Below, piece by piece: positions 22,344-33,464 of a stretch of 64,000 nucleotides of DNA. Where the stretch lies: positions 53,920,073 through 53,984,072 of the forward strand of contig JACMZG010001870.1 in the NCBI GenBank assembly GCA_018340805.1. Direction: 5' to 3'. Position numbers and translations under genes: made by a program. Each line of letters begins with the position of its first letter. The first letter of the stretch is position 1. This stretch comes from Microvelia longipes (taxonomy: Eukaryota > Arthropoda > Insecta > Hemiptera > Veliidae). The notes beneath the pieces are model-generated. The model saw only the letters and a list, made by a program, of their open reading frames with translations. It did no database searches and was not told where the DNA came from.

Positions 22344-22619
22344 TGTCTACCCATCTTGAGTGGAGCCCTTTATATGATTGCACACTCTCAACATTTGGAA
22401 AATTTCAAGAAGTTTTGCCTTGTTGAAATAAGTGATTCCTTTCTGGTAATTTGGAAAACTTATAGATAATAATTACAAGGTGATAACTTGAAGTTATGAC
22501 AAAGCAACCAACAAATTGCTATTTTTTTTCATATCACCATGCTTTAAAAAAATGTCAAGTTTTGTGCGTCTTTGAAGTCATTTTGGAAATGCTCTTCAGA
22601 ACTCTAGTTGTAATAAATA

Positions 22620-23794
22620 ATCTGGGGGCACGGTAGTGCCCCAGCCAAGTCTTGCTTTATAAGGCACAAGTTTCATATCCAAGGCTGACACTGACGAACA
22701 CCCTTTTTCTCGAAGCAATTCGGAGCATTTTCTACCCTTTATATCTTTTGACCTGGTTATCCTAGAATCTTACAATTTGGCTTATGCAAAGATCATATCG
22801 GAACAATATTACTTTTGAAATTACAATTCTTTATCTTTTATAGAAAACGAGAAATTTCGCTTTGAAAATGACTAATTTCGACCCTGACTGACTGACTCAC
22901 TCACTCACCATAATTCTAAGGCACTTCTAATAATCGTAGAAACTTGAAATTTGAAACGAGGGTAGGATTTGTTTGATAAAGCAAGGAAAAATTGTCAAAT
23001 TTGCAATATTTTAGTTAGATCTCCTAAATATTGCCTCTGATATGAAAAATTAGTGGTTTATAAATACTTTATCAACAGTATTTGATTCATTATTTGTAGC
23101 ATGAAAATATATATGTCTAACAATAATATAATGACTGTATTATATAAGTGATATATTTTTCTTAAATCTTTATCAAGTATGTTGAGAAATTTAAATAATA
23201 TAAACTTAATAGTGTATTGTTGATTTCAATATGAAGCATCCATTGTTATAATTATTTCAGATGCAACATGAGTTATTTTACTTGTAAGGTTGTAAGAAAT
23301 GGCTCAACCATATGTGAGCAAATCAGTACCTGCTGTTAGCTTTACGCAGTTAAAATATGTTAAATTTTATGTATATGTCATCTAATATTTTTAAAATAAA
23401 AACTATTTATTACGTTTGAGAGTAATAACAATGCGAAGTATAATATTATAAATTGCCAGGACCTATGCAAAGAGGAAGTTACACGATTATAAACAGTTAA
23501 AACAGTTTCTAAATCTTTAAATATCAGATAAAGATTAGTCGACATGTCTAGCCAAGGGTTTTACATAAAAGGCTTGCATTTGAGTGTCATAAACTTATAT
23601 ACGTAAAAAAATAGTTAAGATAGTGCAGGTATCAACACATATTAATGAAAGAAATTTAAATACCATCTAGATTTATTATCTATATGTGACATAAAAATTG
23701 ATTAAAAAAGACAGGAAATAGGCTCTTCCAAAATCCACACATCTTAAGCTCAAAAGCAAAAGTTAATCGAAATTACTTACAAAAAGAAGTGAGA
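22620..23794. other. interspersed repeat-like intron sequence
   Basis: GGGGCACGGTAGTGCCCC near 22625 forms a short hairpin, followed by CAGCCAAGTCTTGC, a phrase also found in the fold-back at 23795. A CTGACTGACTGACTCACTCA run lies near 22885. No coding sequence recognised. Confidence 0.4.
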
Positions 23795-24311
23795 TCCCAA
23801 CAAAAACACTCCGTGAAAAAATGCAGCCAAGTCTTGCATAAAAAGTTATGATATCAAAGTTTATACGCCAAGTCTATTGATTCCTTGTTTTCATAAATCT
23901 TGAGAGATATAGATGTTTTTTTAATATCCGCAACGTATGCTCTCTAAACCTTACAAAATTTAACAGTAAAGAAATTTCTGACTTGGCAAGAACGCTAAAT
24001 AACGAAATTAGAAATAGAATAAATAAGTAGGTAATACCTATTTTATATATTTAAAAAAACCATCAATATTAATTTGAGGAAGAAATTCATGATTATTTAA
24101 TTTTACCTCTGCGTTCTTGCATGTCAGAAATTTCTTTACTGTTGAATTTTGTAAGACTTTTGAGCGCATACATTGCGGATATTAAATAAACATCTATATC
24201 TCTCAAGATTTATGAAAAAAAGGAATGAATAGACTTGGCGTATAAACTATGATATCATAACTTTTTTCTCAAGACTTGGCTGCATTTTTTCACGGAGTGT
24301 TTTTGTTGGGA
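23795..24311. mobile_element. 0.5-kb fold-back element
   Basis: Two arms of about 200 bp, 23795-23997 and 24111-24311, are inverted copies: the left begins TCCCAACAAAAACACTCCGT and the right ends ACGGAGTGTTTTTGTTGGGA. The arms differ at only a few positions; the loop is about 113 bp and AT-rich. A MITE or fold-back; superfamily unknown because no target duplication was recognised. Confidence 0.85.
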
Positions 24312-24737
24312 TATTATCTTTACAGTTGTCCAATGTTAATAAATAAACACTCTGTTTATTTGAAATTTTTTCAGCTTTTAAAAATGTCCTCTTTAAGTTT
24401 TGCACACGACTAACAGGGACACTACACTTATTCTAAGAAACCTAAAATGTGTTGTTATCTAACATTTTGAGTTGTGCATTAGGCCCTCACTCTGGATAGT
24501 GTGAAGCTGGACAAGCTGAGTCATGTCTCTCTGGACTATTAGTGTCCCAGCAGTTTCATTTCATTATTATTATTATTACTATAAATCTATTGTAGTAACA
24601 TATCTGAGCAAAAAGCAGTCAAAGCACAGTTTGACCATTTAGGCCGTTCTTGTTTTGCTTGAAATAGTCATTAAATAAATTAGAGAAAGTCATATTTGAG
24701 TATCTCCTTTCAATAACTAAACTCTTTCTGTTTTCAG

Positions 24738-24853
24738 TTCTCTCTAAAGATGTGACCAAGCTAAGAACATCTCCCCCACTATTCCAGGCCTACGAACATG
24801 CTTACAGCCTTCTAGATAATATCTACTGTCCTCTGTTTCATACTAGCGACGAG
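24738..24853 (+). CDS. SNX14: SNX14 exon 8: RGS domain, last helices
   Basis: Acceptor TTTTCAG, donor GTAACC. Two bases give Val, then LSKDVTKLRTSPPLFQAYEH, AYSLLDNIYCPLFHTSDE, phase 0 at the end. LFxAYEHxxSLLxNxxxPxFxxSDE is nearly word for word the vertebrate SNX14 RGS end. The open frame continues to 24982 through the intron, with no SNX similarity. Confidence 0.94.
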
Positions 24854-25268
24854 GTAACCATGTGTTTAATCATTAGCTCCCTATGTATTGCTTGCCTTAC
24901 TTTTAACTTAATCTCAAGTCAAACCCTTACTTGTCATGCTAAACAAACTTACAGTTCTAATATTAAGATTTGGTTTTATTAAGCTAACTGATTGCTATGG
25001 AAGCTACTCTAGGTTTGATTTTAATGGGAAAAATCCCAAATAGTGTACTGTGTGTTGTGTAGTTCAGACACAAATTGTATTTCGCTATTGACAAGAAATA
25101 TGTCAATAAAAGATTTATAGAGTTTGGACTCTTTAGGTAATACAGAACCCTCAGAAAGAAAAAATAAAGAGGAAGTTCATTTTGCAACTGAACAGTATTT
25201 CTTTGAAACTGTTTCTGTCAATGAAGAAAACTTATATGTTGTTTGATTGCCGTGGCTAGAAGTTTGTC

Positions 25269-25910
25269 ATGACTTACTATCCAATTTTTACTTTAAAATG
25301 TTTTTGTGGATGGCTTCAACAAGAAATTGTTGAAGAAGTTCCATATGATGATAAGTTGTCATCACTTTCAGGTCATTATTTACTGGAAATGACTTGTTTA
25401 TCAAAAAGAGCCAAATGTAGAGTCAGGATTAAGGAAGAACTAAAAAGAAGGACCGAGTATTTAGGTGAGTTGGTTCATCACGCAAAATACCGACCGATCC
25501 TAGAACTGGAGGTTGGAAAAAATTTTCTAGTGGAAGACGAACATAAGAAAAGAATACCGGGGCCGTTACCTCGAGTAGTGGAAAAGGTTTCGGGACCCGA
25601 TGGAATCAGTCGATTATACAAAATTAAGCTGAAAGGGAAAGAGATTTTGAAACCTCTTCAGTAATTAATTCCGCTAGAGGCAAGGGGTGATAAAATTTGT
25701 TCTGAAGTAAACAATGCTGCTCCCACTTCTTCAGCAGAGGAGAAACTACAGAAAATAAGCACCCTAGTTCTTCTGGAACTAAACTGAAAAAACTAAATAG
25801 AATGGGAGGAGCTCATAAAAACAAAAATATGAATTATTCAACCAGAGGAGGTCGCAAGACATGGAAAACCTGAGCTGTACTCCTGTTGAGGGCGAGAGGA
25901 TGTTGGTCAT
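25269..25910 (+). mobile_element. BEL/Pao retrotransposon, 3' pol fragment plus LTR start
   Basis: Frame 25269-25664 contains KYRPILELEVGKNFLVEDEH, KKRIPGPLPRVVEKVSGPDG, YKIKLKGKEILKPLQ and, after a stop, LIPLE. This is the C-terminal domain of BEL/Pao polyproteins (VGDxVLVxDExxxRxxWPLGRVxxVxxGxDGxxR...RPIxxLxPLE). Past it TGTTGAGGGCGAGAGGATG (25884 onward) looks like the start of the LTR. Everything upstream of the domain is missing. Located in the intron between exons 8 and 9. Confidence 0.8.
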
Positions 25911-26071
25911 CACTGCTCTATTTTATTTATTTATTTGAATTTTATTTTTATTTGTCAAATTTTGTTGCAGTCATCTCTCTATACAAGTGTTATATTATTT
26001 GTTATTTGATAATTTGTTGTGTATTGTAGAGCACTTGGCTTTATTAATTATTTGTTATTTGTTTGTGATAG

Positions 26072-26130
26072 TTCTACATGTGGCTGTGTGGACCCCGCAC
26101 CCCCCTCAGTCATAGCAGATCCGGCTCTAG
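26072..26130 (+). CDS. SNX14: SNX14 exon 9: short linker exon
   Basis: Acceptor GTGATAG, donor GTAAAT; 19 codons plus two bases. Encodes FYMWLCGPRTPLSHSRSGS. Position and pattern match the vertebrate segment just after the RGS domain (YFRQLLRGAESPTRNSKLNR). Support comes mainly from phase: it must start in phase 0 after exon 8 and end with two bases to feed exon 10, and it does both. No other candidate was found in the 25-kb gap between exons 8 and 10. Confidence 0.75.
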
Positions 26131-26162
26131 GTAAATATATACTTCATGTTTTTTTTTATAAG

Positions 26163-26262
26163 ACAGCACCCTAGACTTGGAGCTATACAGGGGTGTAATT
26201 TGACAGCACCCTAGACTTGGAGCTATACATGGGTGTAATTTGACTGCACCCTAGACTTGGAG
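26163..26262. repeat. 40-bp tandem repeat
   Basis: Two and a half copies of GACAGCACCCTAGACTTGGA plus GCTATACAGGGGTGTAATTT, starting 32 bp after the exon 9 donor. Confidence 0.9.
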
Positions 26263-27079
26263 GAAGTAGTGAGATCTGGGTGTGTTTAAACCTCTACCTC
26301 CTTCTATTTGCACGTTACTCTCTTATACCTCTACAATTCTAATAAACTTTAGCTTAACTATGCCCTGATTTCTTTTCTTAAAATTTTCTAACATATACAG
26401 ATTTAAATAAATAGTGTAAAATTTATATCATTTGATACTACCGAGTTTTGCAAATCATGATTAGTTGACACAATATTATATTTTTCAGAATTTTAATTAA
26501 AGGTCAGAGTGAGTTCAAGCTCAGTCGGTGCCCTGATGAGTTAGACGTTACAAAACAGAGTGGGACTTGTTATTATGTCGAGTCATCAGTATATATATTG
26601 ATGACATATATCATTTGATTTGTCAATAATGACGAATGTCGAATGATGGAACAGTTCCCAGATGTAGCATTGCATTTTGCTTGTTTCATTTCCTATGTGT
26701 CTCTTGCACAATTATATTGTGTCAGTGTAAAAGTTATTGATATTAATTTGAGATTAATGTTTTTTTATTTATTTAACTTATATACAGATGTATAATAAGT
26801 TAACTGTCATAATAGACACATAATTAAAGTGAACAACTAAATGTTAAGTAAAAACTAAAATAAAAAATCCGTCAAAGTGCTTGCTTTGCAAGCATTATAA
26901 GGGTTTCTCAGATATTTGCATAAATATAATGTATTAATACTATACAATCATACTTATACTTAATATTCTACGCCTCGCTTCAATAGCCTATATGTTAGTA
27001 TTTGTCGATACCTAATGTTAGAAAAATAAATAAGTTATAACAAAATATTCACAGCTCGCCCCGCATGCGTTTCTGTGTA

Positions 27080-29150
27080 TCAGAAATCAGTACCTAATTT
27101 AGAATCTACACAAAATATATAAGTGCTCGTATTGCTCGTTTCATTTGTATGTTTGTTATTTGCAAATTTCGCAGAGTAAACATAATTTTACCAATTTCAC
27201 TAGGGCTCATTTCGCTCGCCTATATGTGTCTGTTGGCACTGATTTTAGAAAAAAAAAAATTATAATACAACATAAAATTTGAGTAAACATCTGCTTGTTT
27301 AGTACTAGCCAATTTCAAACTATAAATTAAATTTTTACATAACAATCTAGAGCTCGCTTCCCTCGCCTATATATATTTGTTTGTCGATACCTAATTTTTG
27401 AGAAAATTTAAAACCATAACAAAATTTAAGGGCTCGCTTCACTCGCCTTTATGTATTAGTTTATCAGAACCTCATTTTAGCATAGAGTAAAGACATAAAT
27501 AATATTCTGGGCTCGCTTTGCTCGCCTTGAGGTGCTTGTTTGGTACTAGCCAATTTTAAACTATAGAATCAAACTTTTACATATCAATCTAGGGCTCGCT
27601 TCGCTCGCTTATAGAAGTTTGTTTGTCGATACCTAAATTTAGAAAAAAAATTAAAACATAAAATAAGATTCAAGGGCTTGCTTCGCTCGCCTTTATGTGC
27701 TTGTTTGTCAATATCTACTTTAAGAGAAACATTTTAAACAAGGCATGAAAATCATGGGCTCGCTTCGCTCGCCTTGATGTATATGTTTATCAGTACCTTC
27801 TTAAGAGTATAAAATAAAAATAACCATACAATACTAGGGCTCGCTTCGCTCGCCTTTATGTTGTTTTTCAATATCCATTATAAGAGAAACATTTTAAACA
27901 AGGCATTAAAAACATGGGCTCGCCTTTTTGTATATGTTTATTAGTACCTTCTTAAAAGTAAAAAAAAAAAAAACCATACAATACTAGGGCTCGCTTCGCT
28001 CGCCTTTATATGCTTATTTGTCAATATCTACTTTAAGAGAAACATTTAAAACAAGGCATAAAAATCATAGGCTCGCTTCGCTCGTCTTTTTGTATATGTT
28101 TATCAGTACCTTCTTAAGATTATAAATTAAAAATAACCATACAAAACTAGGGCTCGCTACGCTCGCCTTTATGTGCTTGTTGGTCAATATCTACTTTAAG
28201 AGAAACATTTTAAGAAAGGCATAAAAATCATGGGCTCGCTTCGCTCGCCTTTTTGTATATGTTTATTAGTACCTTCTTAAAAGTAAAAAATAAAAAAAAC
28301 CATACAATACTAGGGCTCGCTTCGCTTGCCTTTATATGCTTATTTGTCAACATCTACTTTAAGAGAAACATTTAAAACAAGGCATAAAATCATGGGCTCG
28401 CTTCGCTCGCCTTTTTGTATATGTTTATCAGTACCTTTTTAAGAGTATAAATTAAAAACCATACAATACTCGGGCTCGCTTCGCTTGCCTTTATGTGCTT
28501 GTTTGTCAATATCTACTTTAAGAGAAACATTTTAAACAAGGCATAAAAATCATGGGCTCACTTCGCTCGCCTTTTTGTATATGTTTATCAGTACCTTCTT
28601 AAGAGTATAAAATAATAAAAATAACCATGCAAAACTAGGGCTCGCTTCGCTCGCCTTTATGATCTTGTTTGTCAATATCTATTTTAATAGAAACATTTTA
28701 AACAAGGCATGAAAATCATGGGCTCGCTTCGCTCGCCTTTTTGTAAATGTTTATAAGTACCTTCTTTAGAGTATAAATTAAAAATAACCATACAATACTA
28801 GGGCTCGCTACGCTCGCCTTTACATGCTTGTTTGTCTATATCTATTATAAGAGAAACATTTTAAAAAAGGCATAAAAATCATGGGCTCGCTTCGCTCGCC
28901 TTTTTGTATATGTTTATCAGTACCTTTTTAAGAGAATAAATTAAAAATAACCATACAATACTAGGGCTCGCCTTTATATGCTTATTTGTCAATATCCATA
29001 ATAGAAGAAACATTTTAAACAAGGCATAAAAAACATGGGCTCGCTTCGCTCGCCTTTTTGTATATGTTTATCAGAACCTAATTTTATAGCATAGAGTAAA
29101 AACATAACATAATATTCTAGGGCTCGCTTCGCTCACCTTTATTTGCTTGG
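27080..29150. repeat. dimeric ~80-bp satellite with GGGCTCGCTTCGCTCGCC core
   Basis: About 24 units with a period near 80 bp. Two unit types alternate: one with TTTGTCAATATCTACTTTAA after the core, the other with TTTTTGTATATGTTTATCAG, so the higher-order period is near 160 bp. The core GGGCTCGCTTCGCTCGCC is almost invariant, while AT-rich parts vary. The left part (26990-27430) is more divergent, consistent with array-edge decay. The core is the same 15-mer as in the otherwise unrelated array at 4640-6000. Confidence 0.95.
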
Positions 29151-29186
29151 TTATATTACTGCTTGGTGCCTTATGACGATATTTTT

Positions 29187-30010
29187 GGCGGGTGTAATAG
29201 CCGCTATTTTGAAACTTTTTTTCCGAAGAATTTCTATGGCTCGGAAAGTGCTTTTATTGGCTATTGGTCCCATATTTTTAGGGCTTCTCCTTATGCCTTA
29301 AAAGGGGGGGACAAGCATTTTTTGGTGGTTTTCGAGATTTTTGGCGGGTGTAATAGCCGTCATTTTGAAAAGCGATGCATATTTGTGTACTACCCATCGA
29401 TACCTACAATTTGATACCCCACATGATTTTTCAAAAAAATATTTTTTTTGGCGCGTGCGCGTATGGGCGATTTTGAAATTGCTAAAATTAACTTTTGAAA
29501 CTTTTTTTCCGAAGAATTTCTATGGCCCGGGAAGTGCTTTTTTTTGGCTATTGGTCCCATATTTTTAGGGCTTCTCCTTATGCCTTAAAGGGGGGGGGAC
29601 AAGCATTTTTTGGTGGTTTTCGAGATTTTTGGCGGGTGTAAGAGCCGCCATTTTGAAAAAGCGATGCATATTTGTGTACTACCCATCGATACCTACAATT
29701 TGATACCCCACATGATTTTTCAAAAAATATTTTTTTGGCGCGTGCGCGTATGGGCGATTTTGAAATTGCTAAAATTAACTTTTGAAACTTTTTTTCCAAA
29801 GAATTCTATGGCCCGGGAAGTGCTTTTTTTGGCTATTGGTCCATATTTTTAGGGTTTCTCCTTATGACTTAAAAGGGGGGGGGACAAGCATTTTTTGGTG
29901 GTTTTCGAGATTTTTGGCGGGTGTAATAGCCGCCATTTTGAAAAAGCGATGCATATTTGTGTACTACCTATCGATACCTACAATTTGATACCCCACATGA
30001 TTTTTAAAAA
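29187..30010. repeat. 288-bp tandem repeat, about 3.2 copies
   Basis: Copies start with GGCGGGTGTAATAGCCG at 29187, 29343, 29631 and 29916. The spacing is 156, 288 and 285 bp: the first copy lacks about 130 bp and the last is partial. Each full unit holds GCGCGTGCGCGTATGGGCGA and a 7-10 base G run. Frames open on both strands are by-products of the repeat. Confidence 0.95.
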
Positions 30011-30176
30011 AAATCATAAATCGTCATAAATCGACAGATGCGCGTGTGATATAGTTGGCTATATTTTTCCTGTTGTTGGATAAAATAGTTACTCATGTAT
30101 ACTAAATTTCATTTTCCTAGCTATTGTAGTTCCTGAGATGAGAAATCGGACAGACAGACGCTCGACAGAAAGTATA

Positions 30177-30205
30177 AGGGTTTCGAAGATTATCTTCGAA
30201 ACCCT
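30177..30205. repeat. perfect 29-bp palindrome
   Basis: AGGGTTTCGAAGAT, one T, then its exact reverse complement. Stable hairpin at the right end of the satellite element; likely its 3' terminus. Confidence 0.95.
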
Positions 30206-30226
30206 AATAAAATAAATCCATTACAG

Positions 30227-30660
30227 TTAATTATTAAATCTAATATTATAAAATTCCGAGAGACTGTACAGAGGATATCTTACTAGTATTTCTCCCATAT
30301 ATTTGCTAAATTCTTTACTTTCTAAACGTCTTACATGATGTGGTAACAAATTAAATAATTTAAGACCTGCATTAATCGAATGATACCTAGCTGTTTTTGT
30401 AAGGTTATATCTTTGTACAATGTATTGACTAGTTTGTCTTGTATAGTAAGAATGAATATTCTCTACTGCGGGCAAACTAGACTTAATGCTGTGACAAATA
30501 AGAGCAACTCATAACAGTACAGTGAGTAAAGAGTAAGTAAATTATTCTTTTTAAAGTACTCCTTACAAGACTTTTTCGGTGGTAACCTAAATAAAATTCT
30601 AATGGCTCTTTTTTGTAAAATAAATATTCTATTGACAGTAGAAGCTCCTATATTGTTAAT
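30227..30660 (-). pseudogene. LINE fragment (C-terminal tail of ORF2)
   Basis: Minus strand reads NRIFILQKRAIRILFRLPPK, KSCKEYFKKNNLLTLYSLYC, then after a stop ENIHSYYTRQTSQ and GLKLFNLLPHHVRRL. The QKRAIRI...C..F....LTL.SLY...L...H.Y.TR......G..LFN.LP pattern is the C-terminal end of jockey-group ORF2. Both ends are truncated. Confidence 0.8.
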
Positions 30661-31201
30661 AATAAATTAATCTTAAAGAATTAACTGAAAGGAAATTAAC
30701 TGTTAGATATTATTCAACACTCGTCAGATAATAATAATAATTCACGAAAAGAAACAATTTTTCTATATACCTAGGGTATAAATGAAAACAAGTAAAAATT
30801 ATAAAGGAATCCATAAAATAATGTATTTTTAAACTATGAAATAAAATAAATTTAATAGATTATTAAATAAAATAGTGAAATGACAAAATAGGTATTTAAC
30901 AATAGTTGTACAATAGGCTTATATTGAATAGTTATGTGGTGTATTATTTATAATATAGTAAACCAAACAAATAATAATGTTTTTACAACAAGAATTATTA
31001 CTATTATTGTTATTCATAACTTTTATAGTAATTATTCTTGTAATTATTTAGTCTTATTTAATAAAATAGCATAGGCTAAACAGTTAAAGAGAAGAAAGGC
31101 AAAAATTGTACTGATTCTCTTTGAAATTAGTTTGATTTCTGTCAGAAATATTAATACAAGATATTGGATGTGAGTGCAAGAGAGTGAGAGATAGTATAAA
31201 G

Positions 31202-32108
31202 CAGGCCTGGGCAAACTACGGCCCGCGGGCCACATGCGGCCCGCGAAGGATTTTTATGTGGCCCGCGGGCAAATTTGGGGGAATACAATAAAATTATAAA
31301 TACATGTGCAGAAAATATAACTATTATAATTAATTATTACTTACTTACTATTATACCTAATAGTCCAAGAGCCAGACCCGAAAAAAAGTGACTAATTTTG
31401 TACTGTTTCATTCCAAACTATTCTTAAAATATGTCAAAATTATAAACTGCCATTCCAAAGCAGAGACTAGAACATTTAAAAACGCACTCAGAAGTTTGAA
31501 AAATCGCTCATTTTTAGTTGTTTAGGAATAAGCTTTCTTCTATTAAAGAAAGCATGAGCGTGAGTTAGTTGAACCTATAATCTGGACTTTAATTTAAGCT
31601 TATGAAATTCCAGAAAATTTGAGTATTTAAGCGTTGAAATTGATTAAGTACAACCAAAGTTACGACCGATAAAAAAACACCAAAAAGTAACACTTTTGCT
31701 TTGTGCAAAGTTAGCGAATTTCTTTGCAAAATAGGAAATGTTTTTAGCGTTTTTGAATTGTTTTCAAAACGTTATTACTCGGTTGTACTTATTTAATTAT
31801 GACAATTAAATACTTTTCTTTTTAGGAATTTCAAGAGCAATCAAAAATGCTGCTCGCTACGCTCGCATTTTGGTTTTTATAAGCGGCCTGGAGAATGCAG
31901 GAAAAATAAGAACTTTTTCTCTGATTATACCTGACACCCAGGCTAAGTTTCCGTTGTTTTTGAAATCTGTAAAGTACAGATTCTGACTACACAACGTTGC
32001 GCTTTTTTGTTGCGGGCTTAGCATGCTTAAAAATGGAAGTTGTGCGGCCCGCGGCTACCTGTAAAAATATTCAGTGGCCCCTTTGCCGAAAAAGTTTGCC
32101 CAGGCCTG
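31202..32108. mobile_element. 907-bp hAT-like non-autonomous element
   Basis: Inverted termini CAGGCCTGGGCAAAC and GTTTGCCCAGGCCTG, with subterminal GCGGCCCGC motifs at both ends. Flanked by GTATAAAG (31194-31201) and GTATAGAG (32109-32116), an 8-bp target duplication with one mismatch, as in hAT. No transposase. It contains GCTCGCTACGCTCGC (31852-31866), the satellite core seen in two arrays elsewhere. Confidence 0.88.
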
Positions 32109-32116
32109 GTATAGAG

Positions 32117-33120
32117 GAAGACCAAGGTATCAATTCATGCCTCCCCTTGCAACACTATACCAGGGTGTCAGTGTGGAGCCTACCTTCCAAGGCTTGGGTT
32201 CAGTCAATATTCTTCCATGTGGTGGTGCTTGACATCACAAAGCTTTAAAAATTCTTGGTGGATTTTTTTTTAAAATGAGTGGTTTTTACAAAAATTTGAA
32301 TAATATAAGTTTGTTTACGTTTAAAAAAAATCAGAAAATAAATAATGCAATTATGTTAACATTTGGTCAGAGTGCACCTTTAAATTATAAATAAGTACAC
32401 CAAGTTTTGTTTTGATGAGACAAGTATTTTCATGATTTTTGTTAGATCATAAAAGTTAAGCTGCATCGAGAGTGTTGAGTGCCTGGATTACTATCTGAAG
32501 ATGAACAAAGAGAGACCAAAGCAGAGAGGATGAGCTTAGTGAATCCGATGTCATAAGAACAACTTGTGAGGTACCCCGTACCCTGTACCCCATACCCTGC
32601 ACCCTGTATAGTTTCATTCAGCATTCATTGATATGTAAATGTATTTTTCCCCACTCTCTCGTCCTGGTTTGATAATATGATAATATTTCTTGTTTTATTT
32701 ACAAATATAAGTTTATAAGTGGCAGTGGCAGGGAAGTGAGAAGAGTGGATGGAACCTCTCAACCTTGTTGAAACCTTTCCCCTAAGCGGATTCTGCAAGG
32801 TTATCCTTCTTTAATTGTCTTCATGTAAAATTAGACTAGATGTCATTTTGTATACTATTTTATTTAATTTATCCTGCAAGTAAAAAAAAGTTAGGAAATA
32901 TTTAATAATTAGTGGTAATTATATATTTATGTTTAGCTCTCCTTGTCCGGACTCCCCATCAAAGTAAGTATCTTATGTTAAGTGCAAACTAATAAATCTT
33001 TAGTACAAGCCTCCACTCAACCAAGGATCTATCGCATGCCCAGCCTTTTCCTCTTAAGAGCCAAATGTTTATGCATTAAGGGCTATGGACTAAAGCTTAA
33101 AAATTATTGCAATGCTTCAA
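32117..33120. other. intron sequence, no gene seen
   Basis: Nothing coding recognised. A short (TACCCYG)n tract, GTACCCTGTACCCCATACCC, lies at about 32570-32610. Confidence 0.5.
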
Positions 33121-33121
33121 A

Positions 33122-33123
<2 letters not shown>

Positions 33124-33186
<63 letters not shown>

Positions 33187-33190
33187 TATA

Positions 33191-33223
<33 letters not shown>
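33124..33223. repeat. (TA)n microsatellite
   Basis: About 100 bp of TA with two interruptions, ending in a TGTGTGTG run. Confidence 0.97.
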
Positions 33224-33464
33224 CTGTGTGTGTATGATATATAATACTGTATTTTATTTTTGAATCTAGTTAATTAATCTAATGAAATTAATTTGTCAGT
33301 ATTACTTTTCTTGTTTAACTTGTAAATAATTGCAATGTAGGTGAGTAGATTTTGTTCAAATGTTTCCTTTGGTTACTAAACTAACTAAAAGTAAGAAAAA
33401 TAAACTAATAATAAATTATTTATTGAAAAAAATGTATTAATTTTATCCATGCAAAAATAAATTA

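Larger units (their letters stand above)
26890..30205. mobile_element. composite satellite element with terminal palindrome
   Basis: A candidate single element. The left end has ATTATAAGGGTTTC (26894); the right end has AGTATAAGGGTTTC, which begins a perfect 29-bp palindrome (30177-30205). Between lie a GCTCGC-core satellite (27080-29150) and a 288-bp tandem repeat (29187-30010), then a CGGACAGACAGACGCTCGAC stretch. A 3' palindrome plus internal tandem repeats recalls Helentron-type non-autonomous elements; no Rep/helicase text is present and the left border is not firm. Confidence 0.45.

Noticed and set aside
29163..29988. Frames in both directions across 29.2-30.0 kb
   Set aside because: They recur with the 288-bp tandem repeat and have no domain or coding signal.
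32570..32610. TACCCYG repeats as interstitial telomere
   Set aside because: Too short, degenerate, and not the insect TTAGG motif.
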